From Bacillus_AB infantis_C (GTDB lineage: Bacteria; Bacillota; Bacilli; Bacillales; Cytobacillaceae), in assembly GCF_050107595.1 (NCBI RefSeq), contig NZ_JBNILH010000016.1, forward strand, positions 10,371-74,370: 64,000 bases of DNA. The letters run 5' to 3'. How positions within the stretch are numbered: position 1 is the stretch's first letter; every line of letters begins with the position of its first letter. Both the position numbers and the translations under genes were made by a program. Below the pieces are notes generated by a model, which saw only the letters and a program-made list of their open reading frames with translations, had not been told where the DNA came from and ran no database searches. Below are positions 9,079 to 17,842 of this stretch, piece by piece.

Positions 9079-10272
9079 TTAAAATGTCAGCAAATGACCT
9101 AATTTTGTTTTTTTGGTTTTCATATAGTTTTCATTATCTTTTTTAGACGGAAGCTGAAGCTGTACCCTTTCTGATACTTCCAGCCCATACCCTTCAAGGC
9201 CGGCGATTTTTCTGGGGTTATTCGTCAGGAGGCGCATCTTCCTTACGCCCAGGTCCCGGAGTATCTGTGCACCTATCCCGTAATCACGGAGATCATCCTT
9301 GAATCCGAGCATATGATTGGCCTCTACTGTGTCATAGCCTTCCTCCTGCAGCTTGTAAGCCTTCAATTTATTGATAAGGCCGATCCCCCTTCCCTCCTGG
9401 CGCATATACAGGAGGATACCTGATCCGGCTTCTTCTATCTGCTTGAGGGCTGCTTCAAGCTGAGGGCCGCAGTCACAGCGGTGCGAACCAAATACATCCC
9501 CTGTCAGGCATTCTGAATGCACCCTCAGAAGCACAGGCTCCTCTTCTGAAATTTCTCCCTTTACAAGGGCGATATGCTCCTTGCCATCCAGTTTATTTGT
9601 ATAGCCGACCGCTTTGAATTGTCCATATTCAGTAGGAAGCGATATCTCCGCCTCTCTTTTAACGAGAGAATCGTGTTCAAGCCGGTACTCTATCAGGTCT
9701 TTGATAGTAATCATCTTTAGATTGAATTTCTCGGCCATTTCTTTCAGGTCATCCACTAATGCCATGGACCCATCGTCTTTCATGATTTCACAGATGACTC
9801 CTGCAGGCTTTGCCCCGGCCAGCCGAGCCAGATCAACTGCCGCCTCTGTATGGCCGGCCCTTCTGAGGACACCGCCTTCTTTGGAAATTAAAGGAAAGAT
9901 ATGTCCTGGGCGGGCAAAATCTTCGGGTAATGAATTTTCATCGAGAAGTTTTTCGATGGTCTGTGCCCTTTCAAATGCGCTGATGCCTGTCTTTGTCTCC
10001 TTAAAATCTACACTGACTGTGAAAGCTGTACCATGGCTGTCTGTATTAACATCAACCATAGGATGGAGGCCTAGCCTTACTGCAAGCTCTTCTGTAACAG
10101 GCATGCAAATCAGACCCCTTCCCTCCTTTGCCATGAAGTTAATGGTTTCCGGCCCGGCAAATTCAGCAAGAGCTACCAGATCGCCTTCGTTTTCCCTATC
10201 CTCATCATCACTTACAATAACAGGCCGGCCTTTCTTAAGTTCTGCTATAGCGTCTTCGATTGTATTGAACAT
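9079..10272 (-). CDS. ribBA: Bifunctional DHBP synthase / GTP cyclohydrolase II
   Basis: 397-residue fusion supplying both riboflavin precursors. The N-terminal RibB domain (about 1-200) makes 3,4-dihydroxybutanone phosphate from ribulose 5-phosphate; the acidic DDEDRENEGDLV motif and GHIFPL are visible. The C-terminal RibA domain (about 205-397) opens GTP; the zinc ligands lie in the SECLTGDVFGSHRCDCG region (three Cys) and RQEGRGIGL is the catalytic loop. The frame extends 15 codons upstream, but AAAGGAG before the ATG at 10272 sets the start, giving nearly the B. subtilis length. Confidence 0.96.
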   Translation of the reverse strand: MFNTIEDAIAELKKGRPVIVSDDEDRENEGDLVALAEFAGPETINFMAKEGRGLICMPVTEELAVRLGLHPMVDVNTDSHGTAFTVSVDFKETKTGISAFERAQTIEKLLDENSLPEDFARPGHIFPLISKEGGVLRRAGHTEAAVDLARLAGAKPAGVICEIMKDDGSMALVDDLKEMAEKFNLKMITIKDLIEYRLEHDSLVKREAEISLPTEYGQFKAVGYTNKLDGKEHIALVKGEISEEEPVLLRVHSECLTGDVFGSHRCDCGPQLEAALKQIEEAGSGILLYMRQEGRGIGLINKLKAYKLQEEGYDTVEANHMLGFKDDLRDYGIGAQILRDLGVRKMRLLTNNPRKIAGLEGYGLEVSERVQLQLPSKKDNENYMKTKKTKLGHLLTF

Positions 10273-10368
10273 GGTTACAGCTCTCCTTTGGTTAAGGGAA
10301 GGTATTTCCCTATTCATTCCTGGCGAAAGACATGCCTTCTTTTATTGCTAAAGCTTAGTCTTACGCTG

Positions 10369-11019
10369 TCACAAAAAGCCGTTTTCTCTGAGAAGTGCCT
10401 CCGAGACAGTTTTCTTTTCCGGCTTGGAGGCAGCCTTATTCATAAAGCTGTAAATATATTTTCCAAGCATATCAAACTCAAGGTTCACAGTTTCCCCTGC
10501 TTCCTTCCCTCCAAGTATGGTATGGCCAGCGGTATGGGGAATAAGGGAGACTGTCAGGGAAGAAGCCCCCGCTTCAAAAATTGTCAGCGAAACACCATCT
10601 ACAGCAATGGAACCTTTCCCCACTGCCAAATGGGACCATTCCTCAGGCACTTCAATTTCATAATAGATGGCATTTTCTTCATGCCTTTTTCTAAGAATGC
10701 TGCCTCTGGCATCTATATGCCCTGATACAAGGTGCCCCCCAAAGCGGCCGCCGGCTTTCATGGCTCTCTCAAGGTTTACGGGACTATTGCGCTTCAGTTC
10801 GGCAAGGCTGGTAGAATGGTATGTTTCCGGCATAACATCAGCGCTGAATTTTCTCGCGGTAAAATCAGTGACTGTCAGGCAAACGCCATTTACGGCAATG
10901 CTGTCGCCTATTCCCACATCTTCAAGTATCAGGCCGGCCGATATGCTGAGCTTTAAAGTTTTCCCCTGGTGGACAATCTGTTCAACCCTGCCGACTTCCT
11001 CAATTAATCCTGTGAACAT
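10369..11019 (-). CDS. ribE: Riboflavin synthase alpha subunit
   Basis: Final step: dismutation of two lumazines to riboflavin. 216 residues built from two similar barrels, each opening with the family signature (MFTGLIEEVG at 1 and GHLVSGHIDARG near 95). The first barrel carries the CLTV stretch (AVNGVCLTVTDF) and the second the equivalent AVDGVSLTIFEA, as expected. GGAGG precedes the ATG. The start overlaps the end of ribD by 20 bp, consistent with translational coupling in the operon. Confidence 0.96.
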   Translation of the reverse strand: MFTGLIEEVGRVEQIVHQGKTLKLSISAGLILEDVGIGDSIAVNGVCLTVTDFTARKFSADVMPETYHSTSLAELKRNSPVNLERAMKAGGRFGGHLVSGHIDARGSILRKRHEENAIYYEIEVPEEWSHLAVGKGSIAVDGVSLTIFEAGASSLTVSLIPHTAGHTILGGKEAGETVNLEFDMLGKYIYSFMNKAASKPEKKTVSEALLRENGFL

Positions 11020-12115
11020 GTTGGCCCTCCTCTGGCTGCGGCACTGCAGTAATTTTAAGGTCCGGACCGATGCGTTCGGCTGATTTAAATGCCAAGGGAA
11101 CGGCTTGATCCATTGAAGAGATCCCTTCTCCCCCTACAAACGGGACTGCTTTTCTTCCCCCTATGATTTTTGGGGCTGCATAGAGAATGATCTGCTGAAA
11201 TAGCCCTCCCTTAATGAAAGAAGCATGGATTTCAGAACCGCCTTCAACAAAGACGGAAAGAACCTGCCTTTTTGCCAATTCTTCGAGCACCTGGCCTGCT
11301 GACACCTCTTCCTCAGAAAGATGTACAAGCTCCGTGCCCAGAGCTTTAATTTTCTCAGCCTTGCTTTTGTCATAACTGCTGCCGGTAAAAATGATGACCG
11401 GAGCTTTTTGATCATGCAGGATAGATGCATCATCAGGGATCCTTAATGTGGAATCCAGTATTACTCTTATAGGGTTTTTTCCGCCTCGGGGCAGTCTGGC
11501 GGTAAGCTGGGGGTTGTCATGGATGACTGTGTTCACGCCCGTCAATATTGCGTCATGTTCATGTCTTAGCCGGTGAACATCTTCCCTGGATTCTGGAGAG
11601 GTAATCCATTGGCTGTCACCAGTTTTCGCTGCTGTTTTGCCGTCGAATGATGCGGCGGCCTTTATCGTTACATATGGTCTGCTGGTCCTCATGAAATGAA
11701 AGAATGCGCTATTTATTTCCTCCGCTTCTTCCCGCCTGATCCCAACAGCAACTTCTATCCCTGCTGCTTGGAGCTTAGCGATCCCGCGGCCGGCGACAAC
11801 CGGGTTAGGATCTATTGAGGCAATGACCACCCTCTTGATCCCCGACTCGATGATCAGGTCTGCACAGGGGGGAGTCTTTCCATGGTGGCTGCAAGGTTCG
11901 AGTGTTACGTAAATCTCTGCTCCCCTGGCAAGTGCGTCCGCCATCCGGATGGCATGGACTTCAGCATGCGGGGTGCCAGCTTTTAAATGCGCCCCCATCC
12001 CTGCAATTTGACCATCTTTTACCACAACGGCGCCGACACATGGATTGGGACTGGTCTGCCCGATTGTTTTCCTGGCCAGGGACAGGGCCAGATCCATATA
12101 ATCTTCATCTGTCAT
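11000..12115 (-). CDS. ribD: Bifunctional riboflavin deaminase/reductase
   Basis: 371 residues. The N-terminal cytidine-deaminase-like domain (1-145) has the zinc motif HAEVHA and PCSHHGKTPPC. The C-terminal reductase domain (146-371) opens RPYVTIKAAASFDGKTA and reduces the ribosyl side chain with NADPH. It is the first gene of the operon, about 55 bp after a terminator and about 140 bp after the FMN riboswitch, so it is controlled by FMN level. Confidence 0.96.
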   Translation of the reverse strand: MTDEDYMDLALSLARKTIGQTSPNPCVGAVVVKDGQIAGMGAHLKAGTPHAEVHAIRMADALARGAEIYVTLEPCSHHGKTPPCADLIIESGIKRVVIASIDPNPVVAGRGIAKLQAAGIEVAVGIRREEAEEINSAFFHFMRTSRPYVTIKAAASFDGKTAAKTGDSQWITSPESREDVHRLRHEHDAILTGVNTVIHDNPQLTARLPRGGKNPIRVILDSTLRIPDDASILHDQKAPVIIFTGSSYDKSKAEKIKALGTELVHLSEEEVSAGQVLEELAKRQVLSVFVEGGSEIHASFIKGGLFQQIILYAAPKIIGGRKAVPFVGGEGISSMDQAVPLAFKSAERIGPDLKITAVPQPEEGQHVHRIN

Positions 12116-12168
12116 ATGTACACCCTCTTTTCCTATCGTTCAATTTTTTCTCTCCAGAAAAAACAGCA

Positions 12169-12195
12169 GGCCCCGTATAGAATCAGTACGGGGCC
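12169..12195 (-). terminator. Riboswitch-controlled terminator of the rib operon
   Basis: Nine-bp stem (GGCCCCGTA / TACGGGGCC) with a 9-nt loop, followed on the minus strand by TGCTG and a run of six T. It lies between the FMN aptamer and ribD, the position expected for the expression platform that ends transcription when FMN is bound. Confidence 0.85.
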
Positions 12196-12256
12196 AAATT
12201 AGACATAACGAAATAAGCGTTCGAAACACAATGTTAAAAACGCGGTTCATACATCC

Positions 12257-12398
12257 ATTCCTTCTCCCATCCAGACTATAACTGTCGGCTTTGGAATTTC
12301 ACCAAATCCACCGTCTTCACTAAGCGTGAAGGCGGGTCACGGACTAAGAGGCATGCCTCATCACCGCCGGTTGGGACTTTCACCCGACCCCGAAGGAA
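12257..12398 (-). promoter_or_regulatory. FMN riboswitch (RFN element)
   Basis: Read on the minus strand, all conserved blocks of the RFN aptamer are present in order: TTCCTTCGGGGTCGGGTG, AAAGTCCC, CCGGCGGTGAT, AGTCCGTGACCC, GGTGGATTTGGTGAAATTCC, AAGCCGACAGT and AGTCTGGATGGGAGAAGGAA. The first and last blocks pair as the P1 helix. The promoter should lie just upstream, in the AT-rich stretch at 12400-12540. Confidence 0.97.
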
Positions 12399-12562
12399 TA
12401 TTATTAATATAATATTAAAGGCATCTTATCACGAATAATCTCTTTCGACAATTCAGAGAGCTTAAGAGCCGCAAATTTCATTTAAAATAGTGCTTTGGCA
12501 CCTGAAACCTTTGGATAGATACAACCGTATTATACATATTATAAGCAGAAAGGAATATAACA

Positions 12563-13399
12563 ATGCAGGAGACCAAACAACAGCTGCAGTCTGAGCTGCA
12601 GAAATGCCAGGAATGGGAAGAAGATCAAAGCGGCCTATGGTTTTGGGAAAAAATCGGCAGGCTTCCGTTTAAAGTACTGGACAAGCTGACCCCAGCCATC
12701 ATTCAGAAAAAGATGGGTGTTATGCTTGATGAGCTCGGCAGCTATATACAGACGGGCGGCAGCTATTTAAGCACCTCTAATTCCATTATATCTTATTATC
12801 CGGGACGGAATGTAAATACTCTTGAGGATACTGCTGTACTTTCTATCAAGGAGATGGACGGAGCAGCTGAGAAGCTGACAGGTTCCAGGAAGAAGCTTGC
12901 AGCCATTCAGGGGGCAGGGACAGGGTTTGGAGGATTGTTTACTTTAAGCCTTGATATTCCAGTTCTTCTTGGGATGCAGCTGAAGACCCTTCAGGATATT
13001 GCCATCTGCTACGGCTATGATCCGAAAAGCAAGAAAGAGCGCCTGTTCATCGTCAAGGCGCTGCAATTTGTATCTGCTGACATCGTTGGCAAGCAGGCGA
13101 TTCTCAGGCAGCTGTCCGACATCGATTCGCCGGAAGAGGATGTTCAGCGGGAAATCGCATCAGAGATCCAGGGATGGCGTGAAGTTGTCTTTGCTTATCG
13201 TGATCAGTTTGGCTGGAAGAAGCTTTTTCAGATGGTGCCGATTGCAGGGCTTGTCTTCGGGGCATTCATCAACCGTTCAGCAGTCGGGGATATCGGGGAA
13301 GCCGGCATGATGCTTTACAGAAAAAGGAAGATCAAGGAGCGGCTGCAGGCAGCAGCACCTGATATTTTGCCGACAGATACAGAAGAAAGGCTTCCATGA
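12563..13399 (+). CDS. EcsC-family protein
   Basis: 278-residue member of the EcsC family (named for the third gene of the B. subtilis ecs operon; biochemical role unknown). The typical Gly-rich amphipathic stretch GAGTGFGGLFTLSLDIPVLLGMQLKTLQDIA lies at about 117-147, and a second hydrophobic stretch (FQMVPIAGLVFGAFINRSAVGDIGEAGMMLYRKRK) near 225-260. AAAGGA is seven to eight bases before the ATG. No ecsAB is nearby, so it stands alone here, as such genes often do. Its last codons and stop lie inside a palindromic terminator shared with the convergent gene. Confidence 0.8.
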   Translation: MQETKQQLQSELQKCQEWEEDQSGLWFWEKIGRLPFKVLDKLTPAIIQKKMGVMLDELGSYIQTGGSYLSTSNSIISYYPGRNVNTLEDTAVLSIKEMDGAAEKLTGSRKKLAAIQGAGTGFGGLFTLSLDIPVLLGMQLKTLQDIAICYGYDPKSKKERLFIVKALQFVSADIVGKQAILRQLSDIDSPEEDVQREIASEIQGWREVVFAYRDQFGWKKLFQMVPIAGLVFGAFINRSAVGDIGEAGMMLYRKRKIKERLQAAAPDILPTDTEERLP

Positions 13400-13416
13400 A
13401 CATCATGGAAGCCTTT
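13386..13416. terminator. Shared palindromic terminator overlapping both stop codons
   Basis: Perfect 14-bp stem (AAAGGCTTCCATGA / TCATGGAAGCCTTT) with a 3-nt ACA loop. The two TGA stops of the convergent genes lie at the apex of the stem on opposite strands, so both proteins end in the same residues (RLP). Confidence 0.85.
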
Positions 13417-13978
13417 TGCTTTCTTTTTCTATAAAATCCTTATCTACGGCGCCCATAACCCTGCTTCTGATAATTCCGTCAGAATCTATAAAAAAGCTGG
13501 TTGGATAAGCCATAATCTCATACTCTCCCATGACCTGCCCCTTTACATCAAGCGGAATGGGAAAGGTAAGGCCGTTGTCCTTTACAAAGTCCATTTCATC
13601 GCCTTTGTTCTTTTCGATAAACGTCATGTTGACAGCCAATATTTCAAAATCCCCGATTGCTTTTTCTTCGTAAAGCTTCTGCATATCAGGCATTTCGGCC
13701 TTGCAGGGCGGGCACCAGCTTGCCCAAAAATTAAGAAAAACCCTCTTGCCTTTATAATCACTGAGGCTCACTGTTTTTCCCTCTATATCAGTCAGAGTGA
13801 AGTCCGGTGCTTTATTGCCCGGTTCAATCCCCACCGCTATTTCCTCCGGATTCTCCAGCCTTTCATATTTTTCAGCCGGCATCACCTTGTTTACGACCCC
13901 TTTATCCTTTAAGACCGTCTTATCAATAACGAATAAAGCCAGCAAAATGATCCCTGTAACAAGAAGAAACTTTTTCAT
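13403..13978 (-). CDS. TlpA/ResA-like membrane-anchored thiol-disulfide oxidoreductase
   Basis: 191 residues: an N-terminal signal anchor (about 3-20) followed by an extracytoplasmic thioredoxin fold of the AhpC/TSA-Redoxin type. The active site WCPPC (C89 and C92) sits in the LNFWASWCPPCKAEMP motif; AYPTSFFID carries the cis-Pro. Proteins of this kind (ResA, StoA, YneN) reduce disulfides for cytochrome c maturation or spore cortex synthesis. No partner gene is adjacent, so its substrate is open. The frame runs 19 codons further upstream, but GAGGTG before the ATG at 13978 and the signal anchor favour this start. Confidence 0.88.
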   Translation of the reverse strand: MKKFLLVTGIILLALFVIDKTVLKDKGVVNKVMPAEKYERLENPEEIAVGIEPGNKAPDFTLTDIEGKTVSLSDYKGKRVFLNFWASWCPPCKAEMPDMQKLYEEKAIGDFEILAVNMTFIEKNKGDEMDFVKDNGLTFPIPLDVKGQVMGEYEIMAYPTSFFIDSDGIIRSRVMGAVDKDFIEKESKRLP

Positions 13979-14105
13979 TGCACACCTCGGGCTATTATTA
14001 GCATTTTTATATGTCCTTAGCAGGCCTAGCTGCATAGGCTGAATATTCGTGCTAGAACACCATTTTAATATGCTATGAGATCTAAGTAAACAGCCGGCAA
14101 TAAAA

Positions 14106-14127
14106 AAACCGGCACGTCGGCCGGTTT
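14106..14127 (-). terminator. Terminator of the Cys-rich four-helix protein
   Basis: Eight-bp stem (AAACCGGC / GCCGGTTT) with a 6-nt loop and a T-rich run on the minus strand, 25 bp after the stop. Confidence 0.8.
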
Positions 14128-14151
14128 GTGTTCGCCTATTTCAGTGTTCTC

Positions 14152-14478
14152 TCAAGCAGCCAGCTTTCTGCATTCTTCTGCACAAATATAGCATTTTTCT
14201 GCACAGTTCATGCAATGAGCTTGTTCAAACTGCTTGCATTCTTCTGCACATTGATCGACTATCCTTGAACAGAGCAGAGTAATTTTTTTTATAAAATCGC
14301 TTCCTGACTCAAGCGCCTTGATTGTCAGTGCACAAATATCGGCACTTTCTCTGTACAGCCTGATAGCGTCAGACTTCTTCCCGGCATCTGCTTCTTCCAG
14401 GGTTTTCCCAAATGATACCTCACAGGCTTCCAGGCAATCAAGACATGCCTTTATGCAATTTTCATAGCTGTTATCCAT
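14152..14478 (-). CDS. Four-helix-bundle Cys-rich copper-binding protein (DUF326)
   Basis: 108 residues with 13 Cys spaced like the DUF326/Csp family (copper storage proteins; B. subtilis YhjQ is similar). Helix 1 carries CxxxCxxCxxxC, and the last helices carry CAEEC, CMNCAEKC and CAEEC. These line the core of a four-helix bundle and bind many Cu(I) ions in characterised homologues. No signal peptide, so cytosolic. GGAGG precedes the ATG at 14478; a GTG one codon earlier is the alternative. No copper exporter or regulator is adjacent, though a CopZ-like gene lies at 39.3 kb. Confidence 0.85.
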   Translation of the reverse strand: MDNSYENCIKACLDCLEACEVSFGKTLEEADAGKKSDAIRLYRESADICALTIKALESGSDFIKKITLLCSRIVDQCAEECKQFEQAHCMNCAEKCYICAEECRKLAA

Positions 14479-14561
14479 CACATTATCCTCCGCTCTTTAG
14501 CAGTATACGATCTTAGTGATAGATTCCCTTATATAAGCAGCTCAAACCTGGCTGCTTTCAA

Positions 14562-15341
14562 TCAGCCTCCGTCATTAAATAGCTTGGCGATTGCTGCCAA
14601 TGCCAAAATCCTCTCCTTAGGTCCAGCATTGCTGTTAAAGGCTATAACCTCCATATTGGGATTTTGAAAAGTTTCAGCCCAGCTTACAGGCATCAGGCCC
14701 TTTTGGTAGCTCATTAACTCTTTCCCGCCATCCCATTCAATCTTGCAATCCAGGAAAAATCTTTCCCTCCGGACAGAAAGCGTCTTCTGGTTGAATTGTA
14801 TGACAGCTGTTCCTCCTGGTTTATGAATGAATTGCATCGTCCCGACATAACGGCGGTCAGCCCTGAAAATATCCACTTTGTTTTTCCTGGACAAAAAAAG
14901 GATCATCAGAACGCCTGATCGATTATATAATCCGTATTCCCGCTGAAAGGACCTGGTAAGAAAAGATGGGCACAGTTTCCTGAATAAGGTTACGTCCGAA
15001 TCTCTCAGCTCTCCCGCCAGCTGGCCGTCAGGTGTGAATAACAGCATTCCTAAAGAAGATGAAGGAAGATGGGAAACCAGCAGGTGATTTTCTCCCAATA
15101 GATTTCCCTGAGTTTGGCAGCTGCCCGGCCTGTCCACCGCTTTTGACCTTGATTGATGGACCACACTCATCTGATAGCACCCAAAGCTGTACAAAAGAAA
15201 AGGCACAGCTGCCAACACCAGCTCCCTGCCCGGCAGCATAGCCAGGCAAGCCGGAAGGATAAAAATCAGAGGCACAAGCGCTGCCAGGCTGCTATTAAGA
15301 GATATATCTGCTAATCGGCTGTAATGCTTTTGAATATTCAT
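14562..15341 (-). CDS. Unknown membrane-anchored protein
   Basis: 259 residues, not recognised. Two hydrophobic segments near the N terminus (about 17-40 and 42-60) are followed by a soluble region of about 190 residues with repeated beta-strand patterns (YGLYNRSGVLMILFLSRKNKVDIF, DRRYVGTMQFIHKPGG, ERFFLDCKIEWDGG). The strand pattern resembles a tubby/LURP-one-type barrel, but this is only an impression. GGGAG before the ATG at 15341 supports the start. Its promoter must lie between 15342 and the 52-bp repeat array just upstream, so the array could affect its expression. Confidence 0.6.
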   Translation of the reverse strand: MNIQKHYSRLADISLNSSLAALVPLIFILPACLAMLPGRELVLAAVPFLLYSFGCYQMSVVHQSRSKAVDRPGSCQTQGNLLGENHLLVSHLPSSSLGMLLFTPDGQLAGELRDSDVTLFRKLCPSFLTRSFQREYGLYNRSGVLMILFLSRKNKVDIFRADRRYVGTMQFIHKPGGTAVIQFNQKTLSVRRERFFLDCKIEWDGGKELMSYQKGLMPVSWAETFQNPNMEVIAFNSNAGPKERILALAAIAKLFNDGG

Positions 15342-15487
15342 CAGCAAGTCTCCCGTGAAGAATTTGTTTGCGGTTCTGCTTTAAATTTATGCTGCTCTTT
15401 AATTCTATTAAATGCGGCGGGAAATCATGCTAGGGAATGGGTGGGGATATAAGGGTCTGTGGGGTCTGCAAGCCAGGGATACGCACT

Positions 15488-16130
15488 AGGACCACTATTT
15501 TGAGAAACAATAAAAATAGTAGTTCATGCAAATCTTTCTGGAACCGCTATTTTGCCGAATATCAATTATAGTGGTCACAGCAAACCTCTCTGGAACCACT
15601 ATCTTGCCGAATATCAATTATAGTGGTCACAGCAATCCTCTCTGGAACCACTATCTTGCCAAATATCAATTATAGTGGTCACAGCAATCCGCTCTGGAAC
15701 CGCTATTTTGCCGAATATCAATTATAGTGGTCACAGCAATCCGCTCTGGAACCACTATCTTTCCGAATATCAATTATAGTGGTCACAGCAATCCGCTCTG
15801 GAACCACTATCTTGCCGAATATCAATTATAGTGGTCACAGCAATCCGCTCTGGAACCACTATCTTGCCGATTATCAATTATAGTGGTCCCAGCAAACCTC
15901 TCTGGAACCACTATCTTTCCGAATATCAATTATAGTGGTCACAGCAATCCGCTCTGGAACCGCTATCTTGCCGAATATCAATTATAGTGGTCACAGCAAA
16001 CCTCTCTGGAACCACTATCTTGCCGAATATCTTTTATATTAGTCCCAGCAATGAGCTCTGGAACCATTATTTTGCGGATAGTCATTAATAACGCTTCCAG
16101 CGAAACACCCTGAACCTTTATTTTAAAGAA
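15488..16130. repeat. 52-bp tandem repeat array with an internal hairpin per unit
   Basis: The GGAACC motif recurs at 15540, 15592, 15644, 15696, 15748, 15800, 15852, 15904, 15956, 16008 and 16060, exactly 52 bp apart each time. Degenerate units flank these at 15488 and 16112. Each central unit holds the inverted repeat ACCACTAT, 17 bases, ATAGTGGT. In three units (15540, 15696, 15956) the left arm is ACCGCTAT, which keeps G-U pairing if the plus strand is transcribed. No variable spacers and no open frame. The array lies between the terminator of the patatin gene and the start of the unknown membrane protein. Confidence 0.95.
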
Positions 16131-16202
16131 AGATAGTTTAATAATATATTTGGCTTCTCCGGTTCCAATGCTGCAGGACGCTTACCCTCACAAGACAAAA
16201 AC

Positions 16203-16223
16203 CCCTGCCCAAAGCGGGCAGGG
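16203..16223 (-). terminator. Terminator of the patatin gene
   Basis: Eight-bp GC-rich stem (CCCTGCCC / GGGCAGGG) with a 5-nt loop. On the minus strand it is followed by GGTTTTTG. It separates patatin transcription from the repeat array. Confidence 0.75.
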
Positions 16224-16275
16224 ATCTGCTATAAACTGGTCTACAACTGGTACAGGTGCCTGTCACCAAATAATG

Positions 16276-17127
16276 TCACCCAATAAAAGACTGAATCCGC
16301 CCAAATTGCCTCTTGGCATCCCTGTAGCCCTGATTGTACAGATGTTCAAGCTTGGCTGGATTCCTTTCCATCCTTCCCACTTCGAGCGGCTCTGATGGCT
16401 GGATGACAAGAGTCGTGCCGTTCTGTTCTTCTTCTGCCAGATAGCCCAGTGTCTGGTTGTACAGCCGGTAGCGGTTTTCCATGGCCTTTTGAAGGCCCGT
16501 ATAACTTGGATATTTTCTTCTTACAAGGAAATGGAATTTTGAAGGCTTTTTCTGATAGCCTTTATTTCTTGTAAGAATGACAATATTTTTCCGGAAGCCG
16601 TCCTGCTGGGCTTTTTTCAGCGGAATCGGGTCACTGATTCCCCCATCCAGCAGCTTCCTGCTATTGTACTCTATCTCAGGCGCGATGAACGGCAGGGAAC
16701 TTGAGGCTTTAAGGACCTGCAGAACATCCTGCCCATAGCCTGCCCTGTTGAAATACACTGGTTCTCCTGTATGGCAGTCGGTCGTGCCTATGACAAACTC
16801 AGACTGGCTGTCATGGAACTTGTCATAATCATAGGGGACAAGCTTGTTAGGGACCTCATCAAAAATGAAATCCATTCCAAAGAATTGCCGGTTCCTGAAA
16901 TAATTGCGCCATGATATATAGCGGGGATCACTGACAAGATCCACATTAACAGTTTTATTCCGTCCCTTCTGGCCGGAAATATACGAAGCAGCATTGCAGG
17001 CTCCTGCTGAAACTCCTATTATGTAGGGAAAATACAGATCCTGCTCCATAAAGTATTCCAGCACGCCTGCCGTATAGACGCCCCTCATCCCGCCGCCTTC
17101 GAGCACCAGGCCGGTTTCATTGAGCAT
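16276..17127 (-). CDS. Patatin-like phospholipase
   Basis: 283-residue cytosolic serine lipase/acyl hydrolase of the patatin (RssA/YjjU) family. The oxyanion loop GGGMRG (11-16), nucleophile elbow GVSAG (Ser40) and catalytic Asp in LLDGGISDPIP (D161) are all present, so it should be active. The basic stretch around 185-205 (RNKGYQKKPSKFHFLVRRK) is characteristic of the YjjU-like subgroup. GAGAGGAG precedes the ATG. It is a single gene with its own terminator. The substrate (phospholipid, lysophospholipid or acylated protein) cannot be told. Confidence 0.9.
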   Translation of the reverse strand: MLNETGLVLEGGGMRGVYTAGVLEYFMEQDLYFPYIIGVSAGACNAASYISGQKGRNKTVNVDLVSDPRYISWRNYFRNRQFFGMDFIFDEVPNKLVPYDYDKFHDSQSEFVIGTTDCHTGEPVYFNRAGYGQDVLQVLKASSSLPFIAPEIEYNSRKLLDGGISDPIPLKKAQQDGFRKNIVILTRNKGYQKKPSKFHFLVRRKYPSYTGLQKAMENRYRLYNQTLGYLAEEEQNGTTLVIQPSEPLEVGRMERNPAKLEHLYNQGYRDAKRQFGRIQSFIG

Positions 17128-17231
17128 GTAAAGACTCCTCTCTCTTAATGCCTATTATTACTTGATAATGGATATATTCTAACAAAAAAAATCCGCATCT
17201 GTCACAGGCTCCGCCTGATGGCCGCATAAAA

Positions 17232-17268
17232 AAAGCTGCTGACCCCCTTGAAAGGAATCAGCAGCTTT
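17232..17268 (-). terminator. Terminator of the DUF4870 gene
   Basis: Eleven-bp stem (AAAGCTGCTGA / TCAGCAGCTTT) with a 15-nt loop, followed on the minus strand by a T-run. Confidence 0.8.
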
Positions 17269-17274
17269 GCTGTC

Positions 17275-17613
17275 TTATTTTATCAGACGGAAAACCAGCG
17301 GTATTCTGTATTCATTGCCTTCATAAGCTTTTACAGCGGCTACAATGGTAAATACAAAGGCCAGGGCTCCGACAATCCAAATCGTAATGAATCCAATAAG
17401 CACGATCATGAGTACGGTGCTAATGATCGTATATACCCCATAAGAGATAAGGAAATTAAAATACTCTTTTCCATGATGGTTCACCAGCTCAGAATCATCT
17501 TTCTTTAACAGCCAGATGACGAGAGGCCCCAGGAAGGTCGTAAACAGGCTGGAGATATAAATGAGCGAAGCCATCAGCCTTTCATCACTGCTAGAGTTTT
17601 TTTGGTATTCCAC
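17275..17613 (-). CDS. DUF4870 membrane protein
   Basis: 112 residues with a short hydrophilic N terminus and three membrane segments (about 15-38, 60-80, 82-100), matching the DUF4870 family (function unknown; sometimes near stress or envelope genes). The motif LVNHHGKEYFNFLISYGVY is the family hallmark. A TTG five codons upstream would place the ribosome site GGAGG inside the gene, so the GTG at 17613, eight bases after GGAGG, is the better start. Confidence 0.85.
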   Translation of the reverse strand: MEYQKNSSSDERLMASLIYISSLFTTFLGPLVIWLLKKDDSELVNHHGKEYFNFLISYGVYTIISTVLMIVLIGFITIWIVGALAFVFTIVAAVKAYEGNEYRIPLVFRLIK

Positions 17614-17842
17614 TAATAATTCCTCCAATATTAAAAATGATTTCTAATAACTATTACTACGCCCCACATCTAAAAAGGTTTCATTCTTCCGCTTAATAAT
17701 ATTCTTTGACCGCTTCTTTTCCTTTCCCTGTTCTTGTTTGGGACAACTTGAATACTTATTAGTGAGGGCATACATCACACAAATACATGTATATATAAGA
17801 GCCTTCATCAATACTTCAAAAAAGAATGTAAAGGGTGATAGG

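Noticed and set aside
9614..10351. Long plus-strand open frame opposite ribBA
   Set aside because: It is a shadow of the well conserved ribBA coding sequence.
15488..16130. CRISPR-like array
   Set aside because: Units are contiguous and nearly identical along their whole 52 bp; there are no variable spacers and no cas genes.
16250..16270. GGTGCCTGTCACC near-palindrome after the patatin gene
   Set aside because: Looks like a common short Bacillus intergenic motif; single copy here and no clear role.
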